DNA of 64,000 bases from a bacterium (GTDB lineage: Bacteria > Acidobacteriota > Polarisedimenticolia > Polarisedimenticolales > Polarisedimenticolaceae). Of this stretch, positions 34,152 to 41,814 are shown in pieces. Made by a program: the position numbers and the translations under genes. Position 1 is the first letter of the stretch. Every line of letters begins with the position of its first letter. The notes under the pieces were generated by a model, which did no database searches, was not told the origin of the DNA, and saw only the letters and a program-made list of their open reading frames with translations. Location: contig JAAELQ010000305.1 of NCBI GenBank assembly GCA_024226515.1, positions 1 to 64,000 on the forward strand, given 5' to 3'.

Positions 34152-35179
34152 GGCGGGCAGTGCGACGCGCGATCATCGGAATCGCCGTGGCCGGAGTGCT
34201 CGCGCTCGCCCTCGCGGGGCTGAGCTACCGCGCGTGGCTCCACCGGCCGCATGCCTCCTGGGACGGGGGGCACGTGGACGTGGTGCTCGATTCCGGGCTC
34301 GCGGCGGGCGCGATGTTCGCGGAACTGGGCGCAGCGGGCGTGGTGCATCGGCCGCAGCTACTCCAGCTGTGGATCAAGCTCAGTGGCCAGAGCACCTCGC
34401 TGCGCGCGGGCGAGTACCGCTTCGATACGCCGGCCTCGCCGCTCGAGATCGTCGAGCGGCTGAAGCGCGGCGACGTGTTGCTCCACGCGGTGACCGTTCC
34501 GGAGGGGCTGACGGCCGATGAGATCGCGACGCGCTTTGTCGAGCACGGGTTCGGAGACGAGGAGGAGTGGCCGGCCGCGATGAGCAGGGCGAGCCTGATC
34601 GCGGACCTGGACGCCGGTGCCGGCGACCTCGAGGGGTACCTGTTTCCGGATACGTACCACTTCCAGCGCGGGACGGGCGCCGGCGAAATCGTGGAGGCCA
34701 TGCTGCGCCGCTTCCGCGAGGTGCTCGGCGCGGACTACGTCGAGCGGGCGCAGGCGGTCGGGCTCGACCTGCGCGAGGCGGTCACGCTGGCCTCGATGAT
34801 CGAGGCGGAGACCGGACTCGCCGGCGAGCGGCGACGCATCTCGCGGGTGTTCCACAACCGGCTGCGTCGCGGGATGCGGATGCAATGCGATCCGACGGTG
34901 ATCTACGCGTTGCGCCGCGCGAAGCGTCCGCCGCGGAAGTTGACGTATGCCGATCTGGAGATCGAGTCGCCCTGGAACACGTATCGCGTGCGCGGGCTAC
35001 CGGTCGGACCGATCGGCAGCCCGGGGCGCGCGAGCCTGGAGGCAGCCGTGGACCCGCTCGACGGGAGCGAGCTGTACTTCGTGGCGAAGCCGGACGGCGG
35101 ACATCGCTTCTCGGAGACGCTGGAGGGGCACCACAGAGCGGTGGCCGAGTGGCGCGCCTACACGCGCTCGTCCAGGTAG
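34148..35179 (+). CDS. mltG: Endolytic murein transglycosylase MltG
   Basis: Inner-membrane lytic transglycosylase that cuts nascent glycan strands. 343 residues. One N-terminal helix (about 8-26) anchors it; a LysM-like region follows (about 38-110) with TVPEGLTADEIATRF; the YceG/MltG domain holds LEGYLFPDTYHF and catalytic Glu219 in SMIEAETG, then RISRVFHNRLRRGMRMQCDPTVIYAL and SPWNTYRVRGLPVGPIGSPG. GTG 34148 overlaps ruvX. The 3' end overlaps the convergent small gene by 22 bp. Confidence 0.94.
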   Translation: MRRAVRRAIIGIAVAGVLALALAGLSYRAWLHRPHASWDGGHVDVVLDSGLAAGAMFAELGAAGVVHRPQLLQLWIKLSGQSTSLRAGEYRFDTPASPLEIVERLKRGDVLLHAVTVPEGLTADEIATRFVEHGFGDEEEWPAAMSRASLIADLDAGAGDLEGYLFPDTYHFQRGTGAGEIVEAMLRRFREVLGADYVERAQAVGLDLREAVTLASMIEAETGLAGERRRISRVFHNRLRRGMRMQCDPTVIYALRRAKRPPRKLTYADLEIESPWNTYRVRGLPVGPIGSPGRASLEAAVDPLDGSELYFVAKPDGGHRFSETLEGHHRAVAEWRAYTRSSR

Positions 35180-35385
35180 GTCTCCCGCGGCAACTCGATG
35201 CCGTGGTAGTTGATCTCGCGCCGGCGGCGCTGGTCCGTCAACTTCTCGTTCAGGATTCCGTTCTCGTTGATCTCACCCTGCTGCAGGGCGCGATAGTGGA
35301 ACTTGCAGAAGCCCTCGAGGTATGCGGAGTCCTGACAGAACAACGCGCCCCCGAAACTCGTACGAAACCGACAGTGCGTCAACAC
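35158..35385 (-). CDS. Small Cys/His protein, possible zinc-binding, unknown function
   Basis: A 75-residue protein I cannot assign. Three Cys and one His are spaced like a metal site: Cys6, Cys17, Cys27 and His30 (the last two as FCKFH). The C-terminal half is charged (QRRRREINYHG...RETYLDE). Codon usage is less GC-biased than its neighbours but the frame is uninterrupted and it has a strong GAGGAGG. Start is GTG 35385 or, better spaced from that site (5 nt), TTG 35382. The 3' end overlaps mltG by 22 bp, tail to tail. It is plausible as a real small protein on the basis of its ribosome binding site and aromatic/Cys pattern. Confidence 0.6.
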   Translation of the reverse strand: MLTHCRFRTSFGGALFCQDSAYLEGFCKFHYRALQQGEINENGILNEKLTDQRRRREINYHGIELPRETYLDERV

Positions 35386-35785
35386 GACCTCCTCGACCGA
35401 AGCGCGGCCATTATAGCGGGCGCGGGATTACCTTTCAGTCAGCGCGACGGACGTTGCTGAAATCCGGCCGGGGCGGCTCGCTGCGCCGCGCGGTCTGCGA
35501 TCCACGATTCACCGAGGTTTCGGCGCGGCGGGCATCCTGGCCGGGGGCTTGCAATGTCCGGGGCAAGCCCCTCGGTCCGGGTGGCAAACCCGGACAGCGC
35601 AAGGCCCTCCGACCCCGGGGCCTTACGCCTAGCCGGGACTGGGGTGGGGATGGAGGATTGCCCCCCCTCTTTGGCTCAAGGATCTCCTTCCCTCTGGAGC
35701 CTTGCCGCACCCCAGTTCCGGCCACCTTTTTTCCCCCGGGGGTCTCCCCGGGGGGCCGCTGCCGCGGCGGGCTATCATCTCCGTC
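35386..35785. other. 400-bp hairpin-rich intergenic region
   Basis: No credible gene; several open frames cross it but none looks coding. It is a string of inverted repeats: GGGGCTTGC/GCAAGCCCC (35544-35571), GTCCGGGT/ACCCGGAC (35575-35595), AAGGCCC/GGGCCTT (35601-35624), then a 15-bp pair, GCCGGGACTGGGGTG/CACCCCAGTTCCGGC with one G-T (35632-35722) enclosing 61 bp, followed by TTTTTT (35727-35732) and CCCCCGGGGG (35733-35742). The large stem plus T6 could terminate right-going transcripts. The whole could also be a structured RNA or a REP-like repeat element. TATCAT at 35773-35778, 7 nt before the next ATG, looks like a -10 box. Confidence 0.5.
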
Positions 35786-36268
35786 ATGAAACGGCGCCGG
35801 AAGCAGAACGGGTTCCGCCAGGTCGGCGAGGTCGATCCCGGCCGGCGCGACCTGCCCGCCGCCCGCGCCCGTGAGCTGAAGCTGGCGCGCAGCTGGGCCC
35901 GACTGGCGGGAGACGCCCTGGCCCGCGTCGCTCGCCCGTTGAAGGCGGCACGAGGCGTCCTGGACGTCGGCCTGGTCGGCGAGGATTCGTCCTGGGACGC
36001 GACGGTCGCGGAGCTGTTGCCGCGTCTGGCCGGGCGCGTCGCCCACGAGCACCGGGAGCTCGGGATCCGCAAGGTGCGGCTGAGAGACGCCGACGGCAAC
36101 GAACGCCTGCCGCCGACGCCGATCGTACCGCCGGAGGAAGCGGCGACGGGGAGCGCAGCGCCTCCGCCGGCGGCTACCGAGCGACACGAGCGACCGGTGC
36201 CGCGCCTCGACGAGCTGATGGAGACCTACCTCGACCGGACGGCCGAAAAGCGGGATCAGAAGCCGTAG
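35786..36268 (+). CDS. DUF721/DciA-like protein
   Basis: 160 residues, cytoplasmic. Residues about 30-105 fit the DUF721 (DciA) pattern: LARSWARLAGDALARVARPLKAARGVLDVGLV, then WDATVAELLPRLAGRV and an IRKVRLR strand. DciA proteins load the replicative helicase in bacteria without DnaC; a related DUF721 protein of unknown role is possible. The C-terminal third is Pro/Ala-rich and then basic. ATG 35786 lacks a clear ribosome binding site and follows TATCAT by 7 nt, hinting at a leaderless start. The last 13 bp overlap the convergent barrel gene. Confidence 0.75.
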   Translation: MKRRRKQNGFRQVGEVDPGRRDLPAARARELKLARSWARLAGDALARVARPLKAARGVLDVGLVGEDSSWDATVAELLPRLAGRVAHEHRELGIRKVRLRDADGNERLPPTPIVPPEEAATGSAAPPPAATERHERPVPRLDELMETYLDRTAEKRDQKP

Positions 36269-37686
36269 CGCACGAGGCCCAGTACGGCGTCCGAGTCCGT
36301 GCTGAAGTACTGCTCGTCGTCGCGAACCTCGACGCGGACGTCCCAGGCGCGGCCGGTCGCGGCGCCCACGGCCCAGACGTAGCGCTCGACGTCTCCCGCC
36401 TCGAGCTCGGCGGACAGGTAGGGCTGAATGCGGGCGTTCGGCAGCGGAGCCGTCCAGCGGACCCCGGCGCGCAGGTGCCAGCGCCGGTCCTCGCCGAATG
36501 AACTCGTCAGCAGGACGCCGGCGTGCACGCGGGAGTCCAGCTCGCCCCAGCGCGCGGGCGGCGTGCCGTAACCGACACGGTGCCAGCCCTCCGTGCGCAC
36601 GCCGAAATCGAGCACGTTGAGGCTGGTGATGCCGTCGTCTTCACTGTTCAACTGGTGGTTCGAGCGATGGTAGTAGTAGACGCCCAGCACGTAGTCGTCG
36701 ACGGGGCGTTCGATGGCGAGATTCCACAGGTAGTACAGCTCGTTCGTGTCGGGCGCCGTGAGAACGTTGCCGTCCAGCTCCAGCGAGACACGGTACTCGC
36801 GATGGAAGCGCGGCCAGTCGAAGAGAAGGTGAAAGGTGGCGGCAAAGCGATCGTCGTCGCCGCCGCCCACCGCGAACTGACCCTCGACGTCGGGCGGGCG
36901 TAGACGCCCGGCTCCCTCGTAGCGCCCCTGCTCGTATGCGTAGCCGAGCAGCACGGCGGAGTGGCCGATGCCCAGCGGGTTCCGGCTGCGCTGGTACTGC
37001 AGGAAAATCATCTGGCGCCGTCCGTCCGCGGCCTGGCGTGCCACGGCCGGCCCCAGCGTGACGTCGGCCAGCAGCTCACCGTCGACGACGAGCGAATCCA
37101 GACGGCCCTCGAAGCCGAGCTCGAACCCGCCCAGCGCATCGAAGTCCCAGGGGTAGACGCGGGCGTCGCCGCGCAGCACCGCGTCCGCGTCGATTCCTGT
37201 TTCCTCGAACACGACGCCGGCGGCCAGCCGCCAGTCCGGCGCGCGTCGCCCGCCGTCGCGACCGCGGTAGGTCGGCGTTTCGAGGCCGAACGCGGCGAAG
37301 CGCACCGCCGCCGAGCCTACGGCGTCGACCTGCTCGAGGCCACGCTGGCCCACGAACGCGGAGGGCACGAGGCCGCCGAGGCCGGCCCGGCCGGCGCGCC
37401 AACCGAGCTCGAACGCATACTCGACGTCCCTCACGTCGAAAGCAACGCCGTCCTCGGTACGCTCGATCGCCGTGCGCGCCTCCGCGCCGAGGAACAGCTC
37501 GTGCTGGCCCCAGACGGCGAGAGGGCTGTCGGCCCAGACGTCCCCGAGCAGGTCGAGGTCGTCCGCCAGATCCCAGATCATGCGCCCGCCGGCCGTCGTG
37601 CGGTCGGCCTCGGTCTCGGCGCCCGGCGAGGACTGCACGAGCAGTGTGAGCAGAGCGCAGGCGAGGGTCGATCGGATGGGTGTCAT
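36256..37686 (-). CDS. Predicted outer-membrane beta-barrel protein, unknown function
   Basis: 476 residues with a Sec signal peptide (about 1-22, cleavage after SSPGA). The mature part is a succession of amphipathic strands with aromatic girdles (for example VLGVYYYHRSNHQL, YRVSLELDGNV, WHLRAGVRWTAPL) and ends in Phe after VRYG, the C-terminal signature recognised by BamA. A membrane barrel of roughly 16-20 strands is likely. No transport family was recognised. It lies 16 bp downstream of, and is probably co-transcribed with, the GWxTD gene, which suggests a joint envelope role. Confidence 0.75.
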   Translation of the reverse strand: MTPIRSTLACALLTLLVQSSPGAETEADRTTAGGRMIWDLADDLDLLGDVWADSPLAVWGQHELFLGAEARTAIERTEDGVAFDVRDVEYAFELGWRAGRAGLGGLVPSAFVGQRGLEQVDAVGSAAVRFAAFGLETPTYRGRDGGRRAPDWRLAAGVVFEETGIDADAVLRGDARVYPWDFDALGGFELGFEGRLDSLVVDGELLADVTLGPAVARQAADGRRQMIFLQYQRSRNPLGIGHSAVLLGYAYEQGRYEGAGRLRPPDVEGQFAVGGGDDDRFAATFHLLFDWPRFHREYRVSLELDGNVLTAPDTNELYYLWNLAIERPVDDYVLGVYYYHRSNHQLNSEDDGITSLNVLDFGVRTEGWHRVGYGTPPARWGELDSRVHAGVLLTSSFGEDRRWHLRAGVRWTAPLPNARIQPYLSAELEAGDVERYVWAVGAATGRAWDVRVEVRDDEQYFSTDSDAVLGLVRYGF

Positions 37687-37702
37687 GCGCGCGACGTGGG
37701 GC

Positions 37703-39178
37703 TCACCGGGGTGTGGCGGTCGTCTGCAACGTGAAAGGTACCTGCTGCGTCGTCAGGCGCTCCCCGGAGTCGAGCACGTCGATCCGCACCCTGTACTGTC
37801 CCTCGGGCCAGCGCTCGTTGGTGGCGAACTCCCAGCCGTGCGACCGCGCTTCGAGGGCGGCCGTCTGCGGCTTGCCGAGCGCCACCCACGTCCCGTCGGC
37901 CTCGAGCCCCTCGATCTGATAGTCGATGTGGACGGGTTGCCGGGCGCCGTAGATCTCGAAGAACAGGCGCAGGGTTTCTCCGGGACGGAACACCGAGTCG
38001 AATCGAGGCACCACGCGAAAGGCCCCGACGACGTACGGCTCGTCGTAGGACGAGAGCGATGCGTAGCGCAGGTTCTCCAGCGCCGAGGCCCAGACGACGT
38101 CGCTGCAACGCAGCAGCTCGGACGGGGAGCGTGGGAGCTTCACCGTCATGCGGTGGATCCCCGTGCTGCCCACGAACGGATCGGCCGACACGATCGTCAC
38201 GGTGTACTCGCCCGGTTCGAGCGCGATGCGCGCCTGGGACAGGCGGCGGCCGTTCTCCTCGATCAACTGGAAAGAGTCCTCGCCGAGGATGCGGGTCTCG
38301 CGCGTGGCGTCGGCCGGCGTCAGCCGGGCCATGACGGCCGGCTTGTCGGCGCCTGCGTCGGTGACGTCCAGCGTCAGGACCAGCAGGGGCAGGTACTCGT
38401 CGGGGTGGAAGTAACGATCCGCCCGGGCGACCAGCGTGTGCGAATGGTAGGCCTCCAGCGTCTCGACGCGCTCGATCATGACCTGCGCCTGGGGCGGAAC
38501 CTCCTGCATCTTGCCCAGGTCGAGCATGACGGAGAGCGGGGAGTGCAGCCGCTGGCTGTCGGGCATCATTTGATCGAAGCGTTTCTCGGAGAAGGTCATC
38601 GTGCGCATCGCGTACTCATCGAAGAACACGCTGGCCAGCTTCGGGTCGTAGGACAGACGGTACTCGCCGCTCGCGTCGCGGACGAAGGGCACGATCACGA
38701 CGGGGTCGAGGTCGGTACGTTCGCCGGGGCGCCCATGGTAGGTCCAGCGAATCAGCCCTCGACCACCGGTGTAGTGTCCGGTCGTCTCCATGTGCGGGTC
38801 CTCGAAGATCTCGAACGGAGGGCCGTAGAGGATGTGGATCTTGCCACGATCGGTGAGCCATCCGTCCTTCGGGGCGTCGATGAAGTTGGTGTTGGCCTCG
38901 TGCACCCGCTCCCAGAACATCTGACGATACTCGTTGGTCAGGGTCTCTCGGGTCGGGTCGCGGCGAGACCAGAAGCGCTCGATGAACAGGGCGCGCTGGG
39001 CGTCTGTCTCGAGGTGCTTCCAGACCTTGATCTCGTCCTTGCCGACGATGTAGCGGATAGGACCCTCGATCCAGGCCCGCAGGTTCTTCGAGTCCCGGTT
39101 CTTCTTCTTGGCCTCGACCGGCCCCGTGAGGGAGGCCACGAGGAACAGGGCCAGGATCGGGATCAATCGCGAACGCAT
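37703..39178 (-). CDS. Exported GWxTD-domain protein
   Basis: 491 residues with a signal peptide (1-23, cleavage near GPVEA). The N-terminal domain carries the name-giving motif GWLTDRGKIHILYGPP (about residue 105), preceded by RFWSRRDPTRETLTNEYRQMFWERV, the standard GWxTD-domain layout; the rest is beta-rich with Ig-like segments. The domain is known mostly from Acidobacteriota, Bacteroidota and Gemmatimonadota-type genomes, and its function is not established. ATG 39178 follows GGCGGGAG at 7 nt. The longer frame from 39256 crosses a -10 box and is rejected. Confidence 0.85.
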   Translation of the reverse strand: MRSRLIPILALFLVASLTGPVEAKKKNRDSKNLRAWIEGPIRYIVGKDEIKVWKHLETDAQRALFIERFWSRRDPTRETLTNEYRQMFWERVHEANTNFIDAPKDGWLTDRGKIHILYGPPFEIFEDPHMETTGHYTGGRGLIRWTYHGRPGERTDLDPVVIVPFVRDASGEYRLSYDPKLASVFFDEYAMRTMTFSEKRFDQMMPDSQRLHSPLSVMLDLGKMQEVPPQAQVMIERVETLEAYHSHTLVARADRYFHPDEYLPLLVLTLDVTDAGADKPAVMARLTPADATRETRILGEDSFQLIEENGRRLSQARIALEPGEYTVTIVSADPFVGSTGIHRMTVKLPRSPSELLRCSDVVWASALENLRYASLSSYDEPYVVGAFRVVPRFDSVFRPGETLRLFFEIYGARQPVHIDYQIEGLEADGTWVALGKPQTAALEARSHGWEFATNERWPEGQYRVRIDVLDSGERLTTQQVPFTLQTTATPR

Positions 39179-39238
39179 CCGGGGACTCCCGCCGTGGGCC
39201 GGGCGCGAGAGGGCCGGGCCGGTTGTGAGGCGAACATG

Positions 39239-39244
39239 AGTATA
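39239..39244 (-). promoter_or_regulatory. -10 element of the GWxTD-barrel pair
   Basis: TATACT on the minus strand, 61 nt before the ATG at 39178. The -35 position (CTGCGC at 17 nt) is poor. Confidence 0.4.
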
Positions 39245-39427
39245 GTCCGGCCCCATCTGCGGCGCAGATCACCTCCGGTGGTCGCCGCGGCTTGCACACC
39301 GCTCTCCGAGGAATATCTATTGACGCCGTAGGGTGGAGGAACGGTGGAATCCGCCGTCCCGCACAAGAGACGGGAATCGAGAGTCCGCACGCGGCACAAC
39401 GCCAAAGATATAAGGAGAGCTCGGAAC

Positions 39428-39949
39428 ATGGCCTGGATCAAACCGAAGACGGAAACGGACAGTCAGGAGCCGTCGACCGCGAGCAGTGCGCAATCCAAGC
39501 CTGCAACGTCGCAGGCCGCCGCGCCCTCGCCGAGACGGGAGAACCGTATGGAGAGCATCGTGAACATCGGACAGTCGGTGCAGATCAAGGGTGAACTGAC
39601 CGGAAACGAGGACCTGACGATCGAGGGTATGGTCGACGGCAAGATCTTGCTCAAGGACCACAACCTCACCATCGGCGCCAACGGCAAGATCACGGCCGAG
39701 GTGCACGCGAAGACGGTCGTCGTCGTGGGACTCGTCCAGGGCAACATCACCGCCGACGACAAGGTCGAGATCGCACCGTCCGGTTCGGTCGAGGGCGACA
39801 TCACGGCTCCGCGCATCGCGATCTCCGACGGCGCGAAGTTCAAGGGCGCGGTGGACATGAGCGGCAAGAGCAGCGGCTCCTCGTCGAGCGGCGGGTTGTC
39901 CACGCCGACGTCCGAGGTGGTGCGCGCCGCCAGTCCTTCGCAGAGCTGA
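39428..39949 (+). CDS. Bactofilin
   Basis: Polymer-forming cytoskeletal protein of the bactofilin (DUF583) family, 173 residues. The core (about 45-145) is a beta-helix made of short Gly/Asn turns: IKGELTGNEDLTIEGMVDG, GANGKITAEVHAK, VVVGLVQGNITADDKVEI, GSVEGDITAPRIAI, KFKGAVDM. Disordered Ser/Pro-rich tails flank it, as usual. Bactofilins help set cell shape, often with murein hydrolases. ATG 39428 follows AAGGAG at 10 nt. The methyltransferase-like gene starts 2 bp after the stop. Confidence 0.92.
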   Translation: MAWIKPKTETDSQEPSTASSAQSKPATSQAAAPSPRRENRMESIVNIGQSVQIKGELTGNEDLTIEGMVDGKILLKDHNLTIGANGKITAEVHAKTVVVVGLVQGNITADDKVEIAPSGSVEGDITAPRIAISDGAKFKGAVDMSGKSSGSSSSGGLSTPTSEVVRAASPSQS

Positions 39950-39951
39950 AC

Positions 39952-40572
39952 GTGAAACGCTTCTGGAAATCGGCGAGCGATGCCGTCGGGCGGGACGGTG
40001 TCGTCGCCGAGGACCAGGCGTGTTCCAATCTCGAGCCGGTGCTCGAGCGCCTGTTCGAGAAGTTCGAGCATCCCGAGATCCTCGACGTCGGATCGCACTG
40101 CGGTTCGACGGCGGTGAACCTGGCGGGCCGCGGCGCCCGCGTCTCGGTCGACCAGTTCGAGCCTCCGCCGCTGCCCGACGCGGTCGACGAGGTCTCGCCG
40201 CCCGACCCGATTCGCATCGCGCAGGAGGACGATCGGTTCCAGCTCGTGCTGGGCTGGGAGTGGCTCGACTTCACGCCGCCCGAGCGGCTCGAGGAGCTGT
40301 GCGCCGAGTTCGGTCGCCTGCTCAGCGAGAAGGGGATGCTGGTCCTGTTCGCCCGCACCGGTCAGGGCGACGGCGACAACGACGAGGAGATCCCCGGGCG
40401 CTACCGCCTCGAGAACGGCGGAGCGCTGGTCCGCGAGACAGAGGGACGCGACGCGCGACAGCGTTGGTATCATCCGACGCGCGCCATCGAGCACGCGCTC
40501 GCCCCGTTGTCGATCCAGGGCGTTCAGCTGCAGCGCAATCAGTTCCGCCTGTTCACCGCGATGAAGCGCTGA
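39952..40572 (+). CDS. Methyltransferase-like protein (class I SAM fold), substrate unknown
   Basis: 206 residues. Residues about 40-65 read ILDVGSHCGSTAVNLAGRGARVSVDQF, resembling motif I of class I SAM-dependent methyltransferases (DVGxxxG) with the following acidic strand end. LVLGWEWLDFTPPERLEELCAEFGRLLSEKGMLVLF fits motifs post-III. Some ligands are unusual, so it could be a non-catalytic relative. It is probably co-transcribed with the bactofilin gene 2 bp upstream; the start GTG 39952 is fixed by that stop. Confidence 0.65.
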   Translation: MKRFWKSASDAVGRDGVVAEDQACSNLEPVLERLFEKFEHPEILDVGSHCGSTAVNLAGRGARVSVDQFEPPPLPDAVDEVSPPDPIRIAQEDDRFQLVLGWEWLDFTPPERLEELCAEFGRLLSEKGMLVLFARTGQGDGDNDEEIPGRYRLENGGALVRETEGRDARQRWYHPTRAIEHALAPLSIQGVQLQRNQFRLFTAMKR

Positions 40573-40636
40573 TCGACCGACGGTTGCCCGCTCCCCCCGG
40601 GCTGCGATAGCCTGCTTACTCTTCTCAGGAGGACGC

Positions 40637-41812
40637 ATGCTCGCGGAACGAGTCCAACGCATCGGTATGTCGGCGACGTTACGTATCAACGCGATAGCCC
40701 AGGAGCTGCGCGCGGCGGGCGAGGACGTACTCGACCTGAGCGCCGGGCAGCCGGACTTCCCGACGCCCGAGTCGGTCAAGGCGGCCGGAGTGGCGGCGAT
40801 CGAGGCGAACCACACACGCTACACCGCCAACAACGGCCTGCTCGAGTTGCGTGAGGCGATCGCCGGACACCTCGGACGCGGGCAGGGGCTCGACATCGCC
40901 GCGGACCAGGTGCTGGTCTCCGCGGGCGCGAAGGCCAGCCTGTACTTTGCCAGTATGGCGCTGCTCGATCCGGGAGACGAGGTGCTGATCCCCGTTCCGT
41001 ACTGGGTCTCGTACCCGGAGCAGGTGGGCCTGGCACAGGGAGTCCCTGTGTTCGTCGAGGCCGGCGAGGACGCGGGATTCAAGCTGGACGTCGACGCGCT
41101 CGAGGCGGCGCGCAGCGCGCGGACGAAGTTGCTGATCCTCAATTACCCCTCCAACCCGACCGGTGCGAGTTACGAGGCCGACGAGCTGAAACGCATCGGC
41201 GAGTTCTGTGCGCAGCACGACATCTGGATCCTGGCCGACGAGATCTACGGCCGGTTGTTGTACGACGGGCGGCGGTTCCACGGGATCGCGCAGAGTGGCG
41301 ACGAGGTCCGCGCGAAGACGATCGTCGTCAACGGGATGAGCAAGACCTACGCGATGACCGGTTGGCGGATCGGCTACGCCGCCGGGCCGCGCGAGGTGAT
41401 CTCGGGAATGGCGAAGATCCAGAGCCACTCGACCAGCAACGCGACCTCGATCTCGCAGTGGGCCAGTATCGAGGCCCTGCGCGTCAGCGAGGCCGAGCTG
41501 GACCGCCGCGTCGCCGAGTTCCAGCAGCGCCGCGACGAGATCGTGGCCGGGTTGCGCGCGATTCCCGGAGTCGACTGCGTGATGCCGCAGGGTGCGTTCT
41601 ACGTCTTCCCGAACGTCTCCGGGTGTTTCGGTGGCCGTGCCGGACTGACGAGCGGCGAGGGCGTGGCGGCGCGGCTGCTCGAGCAGGCCAAGGTCGCCGT
41701 CGTGCCGGGCGAGGCGTTCGGCAACCCGAACCACATCCGGATCTCGTACGCCTGCTCGATCGAGCGCGTCCGTGAGGGCGTGGAGCGCATAGCGCGGGCT
41801 CTCGCGGACTGA
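40637..41812 (+). CDS. Class I/II PLP-dependent aminotransferase, aspartate aminotransferase-like
   Basis: 391 residues. Fits the bacterial aspartate/prephenate aminotransferase (subgroup I-beta) pattern: LSAGQPDFPTPESVKAAG, HTRYTANNGLLELREAIA, PVPYWVSYPEQV, LNYPSNPTGASY, ADEIYGRLLYDG, and PLP-binding Lys236 in NGMSKTYAMTGWRIGY; RISYACSIE near the end holds the carboxylate-binding Arg. Start ATG 40637 follows AGGAGG at 4-5 nt. It makes aspartate or a related amino acid from the oxo acid; exact specificity is not fixed by eye. TAGCCT (near 40608) may be its -10 box. Confidence 0.92.
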   Translation: MLAERVQRIGMSATLRINAIAQELRAAGEDVLDLSAGQPDFPTPESVKAAGVAAIEANHTRYTANNGLLELREAIAGHLGRGQGLDIAADQVLVSAGAKASLYFASMALLDPGDEVLIPVPYWVSYPEQVGLAQGVPVFVEAGEDAGFKLDVDALEAARSARTKLLILNYPSNPTGASYEADELKRIGEFCAQHDIWILADEIYGRLLYDGRRFHGIAQSGDEVRAKTIVVNGMSKTYAMTGWRIGYAAGPREVISGMAKIQSHSTSNATSISQWASIEALRVSEAELDRRVAEFQQRRDEIVAGLRAIPGVDCVMPQGAFYVFPNVSGCFGGRAGLTSGEGVAARLLEQAKVAVVPGEAFGNPNHIRISYACSIERVREGVERIARALAD

Positions 41813-41814
41813 TC

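Noticed and set aside
35435..36187. Open frames on both strands across the hairpin-rich gap
   Set aside because: They follow the inverted repeats rather than any protein pattern.
37472..39331. 619-codon open frame on the + strand
   Set aside because: Antisense to the GWxTD gene; low-complexity Val/Gly/Arg composition.
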